A DNA stretch of 64,000 nt, taken from NCBI GenBank assembly GCA_047495785.1, contig JBLDXI010000011.1, positions 1,884,905 through 1,948,904 on the forward strand, given 5' to 3'. Below, piece after piece: positions 23,401 through 35,342 of the stretch (positions within the stretch are counted from its first letter, which is position 1; each line of letters begins with the position of its first letter). The position numbers were made by a program, and so were the translations under genes. The DNA is from Lepidodermella squamata. Lineage: Eukaryota; Gastrotricha. The notes beneath the pieces are model-generated. The model was not told the DNA's origin and searched no databases. It saw only the letters and a list, made by a program, of their open reading frames with translations.

Positions 23401-23532
23401 CTGCCCAAAAGGAGCAGTAAACAATACGCAGAAAACTTGGGTCTTTGAACAACATCGCTAGTGAAATGCAATTTATAACAAAATGAAAATTCAAAAGAAA
23501 AAAGCTTTCAAAAAATTGGTTGAATTTTTCTA

Positions 23533-24193
23533 CAGCGTGACCAAAAAATTCCGCAGAGCGCGAATTCGATGCGCATCAATTTAATGAGGAGTTTCAAGAA
23601 ATTGAGGAGTTCCATTGGCCAGAGGTGGAAACAGGTCGGAAAAACTCAACCCAACCCGATCGGCGACCCAACCGGCACCCAGGTCACCCACCGGCAACCC
23701 AAACCGGTAGAAAGCCGGTTTACCGGCTATGTACCGGCTTTTGACCGGTTTCAAGAGCACGTTTCCCAAACAAAAACAGCGTGAATCATGCAACCGCTCT
23801 CTTTATAATTCAAAATGCCCTTCAACCACTATGAATCACCAAAATTCTAAAAATCAATTAGCGCAGGCCACTGATTGTTGATAAAAGCTTCCTTTCTACG
23901 CCTGTCACGAAGAATTTTTCGCGGAAGTCTCACGACCGGTTCTATTCGCTAAATTTATGGCTTTCATGCCGAAAATTCCAATTTACCGGTCAACCGGCTG
24001 GAATTTAGTCAACCCATACCCAACCGGCGACCTGGCCCAACCGGCAACCGGGAGACTTACCGGCCGGTCAACCCGACCTGTTTCCACCTCTGCCATTGGC
24101 AAAAGAATGCTTGAAATTCTTCAACTTCTTAAAACTCCTGATTAAATTGATGCGCACCGAATTCCCGCTCTGCGGAATTTTTTGGCCACCCTG
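23533..24193. mobile_element. Tc1/mariner-like foldback MITE, split by a hAT MITE
   Basis: The left end CAGCGTGACCAAAAAATTCC pairs with the reverse complement of the right end, CAGGGTGGCCAAAAAATTCC. TA lies on each side (23531-23532 and 24194-24195). The arms continue through GCGCATCAATTTAAT for about 80 bp. Removing the nested element at 23620-24092 and one target copy leaves a ~180-bp palindromic MITE. Confidence 0.75.
23620..24092. mobile_element. hAT-type MITE, 473 bp, 8-bp target duplication
   Basis: Ends CAGAGGTGGAAACAGGTCGG and their inverted copy are flanked by a perfect 8-bp duplication CCATTGGC (23612-23619 and 24093-24100). CAG ends plus an 8-bp duplication are diagnostic of hAT elements. 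The interior is rich in ACCGG/CCGGT motifs near both ends and non-coding in the middle. Confidence 0.85.
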
Positions 24194-24240
24194 TAATTAG
24201 GTCTTAGGTCATAGATTGTCTTGTTTGTCTTGTTTGTCTT

Positions 24241-24300
24241 GTTGTCTCTTTTAGTGCCTCCGCTTATCGGCCGATAAGCGGAGGGACTGAAAGAGACAAC
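24241..24300. repeat. 60-bp near-perfect palindrome
   Basis: Two 30-bp arms meet without a spacer (centre 24270/24271) and differ at two positions. The inner 28 bp (24257-24284) are perfectly palindromic around CGGCCG. A further CCTCCGCTTATT half-copy follows at about 24317-24330. It could form a stable cruciform or hairpin. No function is assigned. Confidence 0.7.
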
Positions 24301-24330
24301 ATGAAATAAGCGGAGTGTCCCTCCGCTTAT

Positions 24331-25806
24331 TAGTGATGATGAAACAATGGTAAAAAAGGGACATCGGAGTATAATGACTGAAAACCACAAGTGACGGAAA
24401 ATGATGGAAAACGCGTGTCGTAGGCTATTTTAGGCTCCTCCAATGCCTAAGCCTATCTGAGGCCAACTTCGATCTGCAAAATGCTGAATTCGTCAAATGT
24501 TTGAAAAAATGAGCAAAGCTTAAATAAGGCCAAATTCGAGGTTGCTATTTTTTTCATTTTCGGCCGAATCTCAGAATGCATATCGAAGCCTAACTTGGAG
24601 GTTGGCCATTTTGCCTCGAGGCCAAGCAAAAAATGGCCAAGTTGGCCAAGTTGGCGTTGAAAAAGAGGAATCCGTGTATTTTATTAATGCGTCCGGAGAA
24701 AAAAAGCTGTGTATCCCATGAAACGCGTCAAACAAGTAAGTACATGCCATTCTAATAAAACTTGATTCAGGTCATATACTATAGGCACATTTACGGATCC
24801 GCGGTGGTTTCCTCCGGCCACTAAAAAGCCGTGAAATGCTAGTTTTCTCTAACAATTATTTGCTCGCACGCTATTGGTCGATTCAAAAATGAACGCGGGA
24901 GTCGCATTAATGCCGCTGCGAAACAAAATAACCGTCGACTTCACAGATTCATGGCTTATAATTCAGACCGGCCCGAATAAAAGAGCTTCATTTTCAGATG
25001 GTTTTAAGAAGGTTTTCTGTGAAAATGATTGGAACAATTTTCCGAAAAAATCCCAAATCCATTGAAATCAATAATTGAAAAAAATTAGCAAAGGCTGTGA
25101 ATTTCATCCCAATTTCAACATTTTTGACGCATTAAAATCACCAAAATATATCGCCGAAAATTCAAGAGAAAATTGTCAATAAAAAGCATGGAAAAATTAG
25201 ACGCAAAATTCAGCTTAACTTGATAATGAAAACAAAAGAGGGGTTATTATCACCATCTTCGATCCTGAACACAGCTTTTTTCAGGTGGAATTTGAAATTG
25301 GAATATCAATAAATTTTAGATAAAACCGAGATGAATGTCAGCCTTCAACGAAACGTCAAGAACTCGGCTGTTATATTTTTATTTCTCTTATTTTCGTGTT
25401 ACTCCGTCTGCTATTTCAACTCAGCAAAAAAGTCGGCACAACGTGGCCTATGAAGAGCTATAATAATAATAATAAAAAGGAGGAAAATAGCTGCAAATTC
25501 ATTTTATTGAATGAAGAGAAAAAACAAGCTCGATTTTATCAAATGTTATCATCAGGTTTGGCAGCAAGAGATTTACCAGAAATCTATGAATGAAATTGAT
25601 TATTAGTAATTATTAAGTATAGTAGAGGTCACTAGTGTTAACTACTAACAGCTGCGTGCAAAAAACAAGGCTTTATTGCAAGCACTAATGTGACATCGCA
25701 ATACACCAAGGACCAAGGGTAAGAAATGACGTGTTGTAAGCATTGAGTGAGAAGAAGAGTTGAAGAGAGAGAAGAGTTCAACCAATTCCAAATAAGTCGA
25801 AAATAA
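24331..25806. other. Intergenic, nothing recognisable
   Basis: AGGCC/TTGGCC-type short motifs cluster at 24420-24660 without clear ends. Otherwise the stretch is AT-rich, with chance frames only. Confidence 0.4.
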
Positions 25807-26589
25807 TCATTTTTTGGCACTTTTCGATCCATATTTTGACTTAATCATTTGCATCAAACTGTGATGGCGCTTTTGGTAGTTAATGGGCCTGACCGATCCA
25901 CTCGCCGGGCGACCTCGCTGCTGGGCTGCTGAGGAGCCAACTTTGTAGAAGGTGCGCCGCCCAATCGCAGTCGACTGCACGTGAATTTTAGACCCAAACC
26001 TTCGATTTCGGCTGGTCGCCAAAGATCGAGCCAAAAATGACTGAACAGCCGAATTGCCGTCATCCACAGCTTTGCTTGTTCGAAGAGCAAATTTATTCAG
26101 CAAAAAGAGGAGTGCGGGATCGCTGGCTGATTTTTCGGCCAAATTTAGCACTTTTTCGCCTAGAACAGCGAGATTAGCTCTGACATCTTCAACCTTGGGA
26201 CCTGAAGAGGGCAATAAAGTTTCATCAAGCTCAGGTTCATCGGCCCCGGGTTGCGGGAATTCGACCAAGGCCGTGTCATCAAAATTGTCATCACCATGTC
26301 CCGTTATAACTGGCTCGTTCTCCGGGCGTGGTAGGTCAGCTAAACCGAGAAACAGGTTGGTCGGGTAGTTTTTCCCGGTAGCTAAAAAAGCAATGAGCTG
26401 TTTCACTTCAGGCGTATCAATTACAAGTTTGCTGGTCGGCAAGGCAATGTTCAGCTTTTCCGCAGTGTATACCTGGGAACAATAAAACAAGTTTCCAAAT
26501 TTTCCAATTTTCGTTGCGAAAAAGGCAATAGTCCGCATCTCACCAGGTGTTTGCAGAATCTGCCTGTTCGACCCTTGGGGCAGGAACAC
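25807..26589 (-). CDS. Transposon-derived protein, C-terminal part (SWIM/MULE-associated type)
   Basis: This is a - strand frame of 260 aa. The C-terminal third (KIHVQSTAIGRRTF...RGRPASG...KRHHSLMQMIKSKYG) resembles the tail of a widespread metazoan transposase-like family that ends QPTAIARRK...GRP...PHSL. The middle is acidic and Pro-rich (GHGDDNFDDTALVEFPQPGA). The N-terminal part (EMRTIAFFATKIGKFGNLFYC) is not recognised. No DDE core is present, so this is a terminal exon or fragment. Assignment rests on remembered motifs and is moderate. Confidence 0.5.
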   Translation of the reverse strand: MFLPQGSNRQILQTPGEMRTIAFFATKIGKFGNLFYCSQVYTAEKLNIALPTSKLVIDTPEVKQLIAFLATGKNYPTNLFLGLADLPRPENEPVITGHGDDNFDDTALVEFPQPGADEPELDETLLPSSGPKVEDVRANLAVLGEKVLNLAEKSASDPALLFLLNKFALRTSKAVDDGNSAVQSFLARSLATSRNRRFGSKIHVQSTAIGRRTFYKVGSSAAQQRGRPASGSVRPINYQKRHHSLMQMIKSKYGSKSAKK

Positions 26590-26877
26590 GATAGCACCTA
26601 ATCCTGCTGTAAGCTTACAGTTTATTTAGTTTTTTTACTGTAATTTTTTGAAAATATGAAAAAGCAAGTCGGATGATTTTAGTCACATTTTTGCTTGTCG
26701 GATGATGAAGGAAGACATTGGTCGGATGAAAAACGTTTTCCCCCGTTTCATGTATCACGTGGGGTGTCAAACAGATCAGAACGCGCAAGGCATTGTAACA
26801 CAACTAATGAATCATTTCGAAAATTAACACAGTCTTCAGGTTAGATAAATTTATCAATATTGATGGATTCCATTACA

Positions 26878-29782
26878 CTACATCAACGAAGCTAACAATA
26901 TGCAGATTAACGACATCGCAGTTTCAAGAGCATAATTTCGATGGGCGCCGCTGGTAACGTCAGAAGCAGTAACGAGTTTAGGCTTTCCATTAGGCCCATC
27001 TCTATTGCAGTCAAGTCCAACAGCAGCAGTTGGTGGGGATCGACAAGCTTCGGTTACTTGCCTCATTTCCTTCGCCGACAGGGGTGAATCGTAGACTGAG
27101 ATACAGGCCATATTGTCACCTTCCATCAAGCCGTACTTCGTATTGGTTTCGCGATCTAAAGCCCCTCCGACTACAATCGACGGCACCCACTGAATGGCCG
27201 AGTCTGATGCGTAGAACAGCCTCCGATCGACATTTGTTGAATTCGAGTACATGGTATTCGTTTCATATCCAAGGTTCAAGTAGTAGGAAACAATAAGAGT
27301 AATCGATTTATGGAATTGGTAAATCGTCAATTGCTGATCACTCGAATTATAAGTAAGTCCAATGAAATTCCAGGCCCAGCAGAGATCTGGTAAAGCTAGA
27401 GACGCTGCGACACTGCTGTTCCTTTTGTTGTAAACTTTGATATTGAGCATGTAGTCCTTTGTGCAATGAAGGGTTAGAAACGAGTTCTCCAGTTCCATCT
27501 CAAAAAGTCCACTAGGCCGGCCATCGCCTCGATCTGGCTTTCCACTACCTCGGTAGCTCACACTTTCGAAGAAAGCAACTGAAAATCCTGTTGGTTTCAG
27601 TGGTACCATTGTCTTGTACACAGCCAGAGTTTTATTTTCCCTCGTGTCCATATCACTGCAGCAGAAACCAGCAGCAAAGCTGAGGTAGCCGGAAAATTCT
27701 CCGTAGGGCGAACTACTATCCAAAGCAGCACTATACGATTTGCTATCTGGTTTTATCCCGCAAATTGCGTCGTTCAGTTGCGTGCTTTTGTCCAGATATG
27801 GCGCAAATACAAGAGATTTAGGATTCGGCCATGGAACACCACGTTGTACTGAAAGAAATAACTATTGGTTAGATGCACATTGAAAAAGACAGGTTGCTGT
27901 AACCTTCTTATTACAACATCATGAACAGGTGGCAAAGATGTTATGTAATAGGTACTTGATATATATTAGCTGGCGAAATTGAAATTATGATTATCATGTG
28001 ACGTACTAGGACGTCGGGGCTCCTATCTCCACATACAAAATTCTCGTCACGTGCCGGAATAATGCAAATGATTCACGTAACCGCGGACTAAACATAGTTA
28101 TTTAATGGCAAATTGAAAATTATTTATTTTAATTATTTTTGGTTATTTATTTTGGTTATTTTGGTTAATCGGAATTAAAAAAAAATTCCAGATTTGTAAA
28201 GATTGCTTAAAGATTCGTTTTTCATACGCAGAAAAAATGGCTTGAGATTATTGCTAAAACGCTCAAGTCGGGGCCCATATTAGTTCCGTTCGGCCCCCAA
28301 GCGTCAGTTGCGCAATTGGATGGTGAAAGTGGGCTCAACGCAAAACACCAAGTCGAAATTTTGAATGGAATTTCGGCCTAAAAGGTCTATTTTCGAGGCG
28401 TTGGCCCAAGCACGGCGGAGAACTATGGGAACCAGTGCTATTGTTGGGCACTCGCCGTTCGGGCCGGGACTTGATACAGTTATCGGGTCGGGCGTTGGTT
28501 GTAGGATGATCCAAGCCCGGCGGCCCGAGTAAAGCGCTGGTTTCTATTGTTGTCCGCCGTGCCAACATCTTGGGCGGCGGCCGGCCCGTGTGCGGTGGAG
28601 CGTGATTCTTTCGAATTTGTTAAATTTACAGTGAACGTCGCATACGGGCATGTTTTAAAGCGGCCCGAGCTCGGAGCTGCAAATCATTCTTACCCGTCCG
28701 CACACGACCAGAATTCGGGCTGGGGCCTCATTCTCGCGCGGAAAATTAAAATAAATCAGTTTTACACCACCTTTTTGCGCGCAAGTCATTCACAGGAAAA
28801 GAGCCGCTTTTTCCATATCACCTCGCGCCTCAAAAGGGATTTAAACAAGCCTAAATACGAGTTATTCAACGACGCTAACGATATCGCATACCATATGCAG
28901 TGTTGTCAACGAATGCAGCCATCTTACTTACCGTTTCCGTCACGCTTGCAGTCAACTGTCGGGGATTTCTTAGGAGCCTCACGACATGATTCCGGCAATA
29001 GCCCGATTTCTTTCGAATTCAATGCGGCATTGAACATCGAGAAACAGAACAAGTTCTGTCCGGGCCGGAATCCCCATTCTCGGTAAACATCCCTATCCAA
29101 AGCATTACCGAGCGTTACTTGACTCCATTCTCCGCCGATTTGCACGGGCTTGGACATATTGCCAGAAGCCGACTTTGTTGAATTGGTCTTAGGATCGATG
29201 ACAAAGGCCGTTAGTTGGCTCGCTGAACTATCGTGGGATATCGCAAAAAATCGCCAATTATCAACCCCACAAGCGCTTGAGACGTTGAGCTTGATTGTCA
29301 TATTTATATCGTCCTTATCAAAAATTTTGACGATCAGGTCATCTGACAAGCAGACAACTGTTAGAAATGACTTGTCGGTTTCAAGTTCCAGCAAACCAGC
29401 ATCAGTGTTAGGCAATGATCTCAGGTAAAACGATAGTGTGAAGCTAGGCTTTATCGGAATGGGACGATAGATTGTTAGATAGTCCCAATTTCTTCCAATG
29501 TCTGTACTCAAAGAGTACGAACCAGATTGATTGTTAAATGGGTCGTTTCTCGGTATAAATGCGGCATAAGAGCTCGTGTTTACTGGAGCTAAGTTGCAGA
29601 TTCTATCATTTAAATCGTTGTTTCTGTCCATCTGGGCATGAAATACTAAAGCGTCGAGTCTCGGCCAGGCAATGGCTGCTGTCGAAATTGATGTACAGTT
29701 AGCATTCAAAATTGTATTAGTGCATGATCATACCTGGAGCTAAAGACCCGAATGATAACAATACAAGATAAACCGGCTTCAT
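26878..29782 (-). CDS. GPI-anchored double LamG-like protein (LamG-3)
   Basis: Exons on the - strand are 29782-29734 (signal MKPVYLVLLSFGSLAPA), 29678-28932 and 27848-26878, giving 588 aa with phases identical to LamG-1. The first LamG domain includes PSFTLSFYLRSLPNTDAGLL and ALDRDVYREWGF. The second includes SGLFEMELENSFLTLHC, LTYNSSDQQLTIYQFHK and GGALDRETNTKYGLMEG. The GPI tail (NYALETAMSLICILLASLM) differs from that of LamG-1 and LamG-2. The 5' half is closest to LamG-1 and LamG-4. Intron 2 is unusually long (1.08 kb) and holds a GC-rich insertion. Confidence 0.83.
28262..28735. repeat. GC-rich insertion within LamG-3 intron 2
   Basis: Its composition differs sharply from the AT-rich flanks. 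The left part starts near GGGGCCCATATTAGTTCCG. Similar GGGCCCA..TTAGTTTC segments occur at 39328 and 45778, suggesting a repeated transposon terminus. CGGCCCG motifs occur in both orientations. No coding capacity is supported and the ends are not exact. Confidence 0.45.
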
Positions 29783-29879
29783 CACGACGCAGCTGGGCAA
29801 GTTAAATCAATAAGATTTTAAACTGATCCACACTTTCAATAACTTCAAGGCCGACGCCGTGTCAAGCATGCATGTGATG

Positions 29880-30015
29880 TAAATGCCATTGACACAGCAG
29901 CTTTTCATGTTAATAATGTTGAGTCAATAGTATTAATACCTTTAATACGGATGAAATATTACGGAGCATGTCGTCGTGAATGTGATTCAATATGTCAAAT
30001 GTACCTAGATTATCA
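29880..30015 (-). promoter_or_regulatory. LamG-3 upstream module
   Basis: This contains CATTGACACAGCAGC near 29888 and GATGAAATATTACGGAGC through TGTGATTCAATATG near 29950-30000, shared with the other LamG upstream regions and with the orphan copy at 34385. Confidence 0.5.
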
Positions 30016-30554
30016 TTTGCGGCTTTGTCGCCAAGAGAACGCGGCATTCAAGAGCAAATATTAGAAAGTTGGCTTTTTACGCGAAAATTGCTATGCTACG
30101 ATCTTGGATGCCGGAGCTGCCATGGAAGCAAAATTTTTTTGTTGATGTATTTGTGAAAGTTACTCATATTACTCAAAATGCTCAACATGTGCTCAGAAAC
30201 ACAACGTGTGCCCAACCTTAACCGCGGTCCACCCAAGTCACTGGTGCCATAGAGAACAGAAGTACAAGAGAGAAAATCGCGCTGGAAACTTGAAACATTA
30301 ATTCGAAGCGGTTTTCTTCGAGCGGGATCTTTTGTGGATAGAAATGGTCAGCAGACCACTTATACTTCGACCCTACTACAATTTATGTTGAAGGAATCGC
30401 GTTCGTCATTAGATCATTTGATAGTCATTAGATTTTTCTGAATCACTCATTTATTACATTAATAGGAATCTGTCAATCGCCAAAATGTCCAACATTCACA
30501 ATTCTATTAAGAAAAAATTATGAAAAGGAACAGAAGTAGCATATTTATATGAAC

Positions 30555-31920
30555 GGTAAAATAAAATCTGCCGCCCCAAAAGGTAATAGTCCGCCCTCGT
30601 TTAGAGGTGCGCCCTAAAGTAAACAAAGTCGCCTTGACTGGTTAAACCACCGCCCATTTTCATTTATCCAACTTGGGCAGCAAATTGTTTATTTAAATCA
30701 GTGCTTCGCAAACTCGGATTTTTTCCGGCCACGTGTGGCCGGCTGGGCAGATCATGGCGGCCCATTGGCTGGCGGTACGATTTTCTCAAAGGATTGCTGG
30801 AATGCGGCCGGATGCCTTGTTTCGCACGATCATAACCCGAAAATCAGCCCGTTATGCACTATTTTCAGCTAAAATTGTGGCTGGAGCTTAGGCTTTCCGG
30901 CCGCCAAAAATGCCGATGGTGAAAACAGTTTGCGGAGCACTGATATAAGCTGTTCGAATAAGACCTTCGGATGAGGATAGCAGCCCGATGGGCGATACAT
31001 AGCACGGTCTACCAAATAAAACTACACGTTATAGGTTAGCGCTACCGTTGATCTAATAGCGATGGCTGTTCGCAATAGGTCTTAGCTCTTTAATAGCCAT
31101 ATCGCAAATTTTTTGACAACAAAACTGAACAGCAAAGTTAGTTCCTATTTATTACAGGTAGTAACTGTAGTGACCATTTTAGTGACCGGACATCGAATCC
31201 TTCACACATAGCTTATCCGGCGCGTAAACATTCGAACGCAGATAATCCCTTGATCCCCGGCAAGTCGCTTTAACGCGGCGAGCTTGCAACACCTTCGACA
31301 GGCATGCGAGGGGCGCAGCGGGTGTGTGAACTTTCAGTAGTAGTAAAATGCTTGAAGAGAGATGCAACCAACGTCGTAATTTGTTCGGCCTGTAATAAGC
31401 ATGCCTTGAACATAAATCCGCCCTAAAACCTCTTGGAGTAATGACTCATTATTCTTCCTAGCAAAACCTGGCCGGTGGACGATTGGTAAGTGTCTTATGT
31501 CCTAATATGTCCCTGCTCAAGGATTAGTGGCTATTGCTTTTACGACTATTGCTTTACTGCTCAGATCCCAAAAAATCGTCCGCGCGATATTCCTATCGCT
31601 ATCGTCCGCGGTAATCATATCCCATGTAGTAGTTATTTTGGTTCATATACCGGTTCAGCCGATGTAATATTGATACCAAATAAAGGAATAGAGATGCGGT
31701 TAATAGGCATCATCATCACATTTGTGTTTTTCTTATTCTAACGGGGCGACGTTTTATATTTCAAGGCGTCTGATTATCAGTCAGGTGCGGCTTTTCGCCT
31801 TGAGGGGCGGATTAAGGTGGATTAGTGCGGCGATCACGCAATGAGGGCGACTTTATTTATTTTTGGGCGACAGAAATGGGGCGAACTTTTACCTTTTTGG
31901 GCGACAGATTTTACCTCACC
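30555..31920. mobile_element. Old ~1.4-kb transposon with GCCC/GGGCGA-type subterminal repeats
   Basis: The left end (TAAAATCTGCCGCCCCAAAA, then repeated GCGCCCTAAAGTAAA and CCGCCC units) is an imperfect inverted match to the right end (GGGCGACTTTATTTATTTTT, GGGCGACAGATTTTACC). The interior includes small frames (such as 31179-31367 on the - strand) that I cannot assign. Ends are approximate and no target duplication was identified. Confidence 0.5.
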
Positions 31921-32464
31921 CTTTATAAGAACCATCAGGATGAGCAACATCGAAACCTCAGGTTATAGAAGATTCATAATTATATTATTTATCAGGCTGG
32001 TATTAATTGATCCATTTATTATTTTTAAAACATGACAAAAGTCTATTTACAGGCGTCGGATTTCTAATGACTGAATGTTTAGTATCTTTAGGTTTGCTTC
32101 GTAATTAGGTCGATTAGGATCAAGATCGGAGTAGCCCTGAGGCATACGTGTCGTGTAAAACATTTCTGGACACTTTCGATCAAACGGGGATCACCAATTA
32201 GGGTTGGCGACCACACACTAATCGCATGTTCTAAAAGAGGACGCACATAGACACAATAAGCCCGTCACGGGACCTTGGCCTTTAACCCTCTAAGGCCGGG
32301 AGCGTGTATACTCAAACTACGACTTTTCACCTTGAATTCTCATACTTCCGGATTTTTGCCGGCCAAATGGTTTGGCATACTTTTAGATGACCATCTAAAT
32401 ACCCCGATTCCGAAACCCGCAGACTCGCCGCGTTGATGACGTAACACAGGTGAACGCGCAAATC

Positions 32465-33475
32465 ACCTGTAGAGCTAGTTTTAAGATAGAGTTCCTACTC
32501 CTGACCAAGCCTGTGAACGCCATGGGCGCCAGATGTTGTGATGAATCAGCATCGAGTGGTTGGAAAAGTAAACAAATCGGGTGATTTTTCGATTCCCGAT
32601 ATCTCATTAACGGAAATTTCCTTGATGGAGAATTTGGTGGTATCCGATACCGCTTGAAATGCTGATCTCATCACTATTATTTTTTCGAAATTTTCGGAGC
32701 AATGTAAAGCAGTGAAATCAAGAAAAATGATTTTTTGATTTCAAATAAATCAACATTAACTAATAAGTAAATCGAAGTTGAAGCATATTTATAATATGGT
32801 GGGTAGTTCTAATCAAGCTCTACATTTTGATGCTTGGAGCGAGCTTGGAGGATTTTTTCCTGATTTTCCATAATTTTACAAATTATTCTGCTTGGTTTTT
32901 TACATTATAAAGATCGAGACTGCTCGCTGGATTCCATCCAGAACCTTTGTTGACAGCACGTGCGCCACGTGCACACGTCGTGTGGCTGGATCGAGCTCAG
33001 AGCTGGAACGGAGTTCCAATATAGTGAAAAACCCTTCATGCAAGAAATAAAAAATTCCAGAAAATCGGAAAAAAATCTTCCAAGCTCGCTCCAAGCATCA
33101 AAATGTAGAGCTTGATCAGAATTACCTGGTCCATTAAAAATACCCTTTAATTTCGCTGCCTTACTGGCAGTTGTCAGGTTTTATTGATTGATCAATTTTG
33201 TTTTGATGCGATTTTCCCCATTTCAAATATCATTAAAATTTCGGAAAAAAATCAGTGTGTTCGTCTTTGCAAGAGCTATCTCGAACCGCCGGAGATGATT
33301 GATTTTGATTAATCGTTCACGAATAATGAGCGATCGAAAAATCACCCGATTTGTTTACTTTTCCAACCACTCGATGCTGATTCATCACAACATCTGGCGC
33401 CCATGGCGTTTACAGGCTTTGTCAGGAGTAGGAACTCTACCTTAAAACTAGCTACTAGCTCTATGGATCTACTGT
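32465..33475. mobile_element. Long foldback element
   Basis: The outer inverted arms 32465-32600 and 33345-33470 share long blocks (AGTAGGAACTCTA, CGCCATGGGCGCCAGATG, AAATCGGGTGATTTTTCGAT). A second inner pair, 32808-32850 and 33085-33125 (AAGCTCTACATTTTGATGCT), keeps the same symmetry. The sequence between the two levels has diverged. There is no coding capacity. It fits a foldback or long-TIR element. Confidence 0.6.
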
Positions 33476-34384
33476 ATTTATTTATCTATGCTCGATCTTT
33501 ACAGGTCAACTTTTTCGCGTGCCTGATGGCTGGAAAAAAAATTGAACGCCAGTTTTTTCTGCGCATCAAATGCATTACGCCATTTGTTTCTATTTCCGGC
33601 ACACTGTTCTGGCGCGAAAGGCGCGATATAGGGCTTGGTTTTTTAGATATATGGCCAATCACTAAAAACCACGTCTCCCTAGCAACTAAGAAAAAAACGC
33701 AGCTGCGCACTTATGATTCTTCGCTAGCTCTTTAACAGCCCTCGTTAGCTGCATCCCTAGATAAGTGCACGACCCACAGCCCCGACCCCGTGCACTAATC
33801 GAGGGAGCACTGTAGTTGCCAGAAGCCAGCGCCTTCCTGTTTGCGTTCGCAGCAAGGCCGGTTCGAAGTGAATCCGCCGATTCCTTGCACAACATCTCTG
33901 CGTACTCGGCCCGTTCTTCCGGCCCCAACCCCCGAGCCATCCGCTACGTATTGTTTCCGAATGGCGCACACTTTTTTTACATGGCACGTGGGTCCGCTCA
34001 CGTTTGGTCCGCCGACTTGAAAAATAACGCACATTTTTTAATTCAGCGAACCACGACCCAGCGGGACCGATACTATGGGAGCATGTAGGTCAAAATTATT
34101 TCAATTCATATTTTTTTAATGGCGCAAAAAATAATTAGGTGGCACATACGCCTCCTCAAACATATCCCTGGTCTGCTAAGAATTGGTTCGCTGGCCGCAA
34201 TGTCGTCTGAAAAATGATGAAAAAAATTTTCCTCGTCTGGAAAGCAGAAATTCAGAATTTCGAAATTTTTGAACTATTTTTGAAAGTACTCAGTTCTCTG
34301 ATGGGCAAATTTGTTTTTGTTGCTACGATTGCGGATATAGCAGTCTCAGTTCAATTCTTGTTCTAATGGGCCTAAAGAATGTGA
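33476..34384. other. Intergenic, GC-rich patch at 33.7-34.05 kb
   Basis: A GC-richer patch gives overlapping frames in several phases (for example 33686-33940 on the - strand). None has a recognisable domain, start context or splice support. I leave it unassigned. Confidence 0.35.
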
Positions 34385-34510
34385 ATACTGATGAAATATT
34401 ACGGCGCATGTCATCGTGAATGTAATCCAATGTGCTCAAAGGTATAGTGTACCTGGAAAATTATCTTTGAAAATTACAAAAAATGGGTCACATGCAATTG
34501 ACACAGCAGC
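34385..34510. repeat. Orphan copy of the LamG upstream module
   Basis: GATGAAATATTACGGCGC, GTCATCGTGAATGTAATCCA and CAATTGACACAGCAGC match the LamG-3 upstream region at 29880-30000. No LamG exon follows, so this is a promoter-side relic of a lost or moved gene copy. Confidence 0.6.
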
Positions 34511-34714
34511 AAATAGGCAATATGCCCAAAGAAAGTGATAATAGACCGGAGTGTCCTCTCCTGGAAAGTTTGAAACTCTCGGATCAAAAGGATCAATTTG
34601 AAATCTATGAACTGGATGAACTACTAGAAAATCCAACAGACCAAATGTCAACAAATGGTGGTTGGAAACTAAAAGGCTAGGAGGCAAAATAATGACAAAT
34701 AAGGGTGATCGGTG

Positions 34715-34890
34715 GCCCTTTCTTTCCGCACAAGGAGATTCACAAGCTCATGTAACGGTCAAACGACAAGAAGACGCTAAACCAGATCGATCACATCACG
34801 GTCATCCGCCGCTGGCGAAGTTCTCTTCAGGATGTTAAAGGCCATCGCGGGGCCAACATGAGCAAAGACCACATGCTAGTTGTAGGCTCT
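34715..34890 (+). pseudogene. LINE endonuclease fragment
   Basis: The + strand frame reads FPHKEIHKLM, a stop, then KTLNQIDHITVIRRWRSSLQ and GANMSKDHMLVVGSV. These match the C-terminal part of APE-type LINE endonucleases (...NQIDHI...RRW..S..D....RGAD..SDH.LV). It is truncated at both sides and contains a stop. Confidence 0.7.
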
Positions 34891-35342
34891 GTATACGCCT
34901 AAACCTGGCGCCACCGAAGGGAAGGGTGGCGCTCTGAGGGATCCTGAAGTAAGGTCAAAGTTTTCGCGAAGTCTGACTGACTCAGTCAATTCGTGAAATC
35001 TCGTCCCCACTCGCCTAAAGGCTCGCTCCGACTCTTTTCCCCCGTTTCATTCGTATTAGTCGATCTATATTACGTGCTACTCAAAAATATAGATTTGATG
35101 CTACTGATTCGTGTATCTTTGTAGGCAACATCCGAAAGCTATTAGGATGGACAAATTCGTTAAATTGATGGAACTGTGAATTAGCAAAGTCGAAATCCCG
35201 AAATCGTTGAGTAAATCTGACTTTAATTAACGACGTTCAGCGATTGTTACATCTTCTGTTATTTGTTGAGTAAGACAAACGTTTTCTTGAGATACGAAAT
35301 ATTTCACAATATTAAAACAGCATAAACACGGCATGAATGTCC
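34891..35342. other. Intergenic, nothing recognisable
   Basis: A Ser/Asp-like GC-richer stretch ends near 35040. After that it is AT-rich, with the 3' flank of the next gene. Confidence 0.4.

Noticed and set aside
28547-29086. 179-aa + strand frame
   Set aside because: It is antisense to LamG-3 exon 2 in its second half and runs through the GC-rich intron insertion in the first; no domain is seen.
33686-34090. Overlapping GC-rich frames that might be a gene
   Set aside because: Several phases are open at once because of base composition; there is no domain, splice support or start context.
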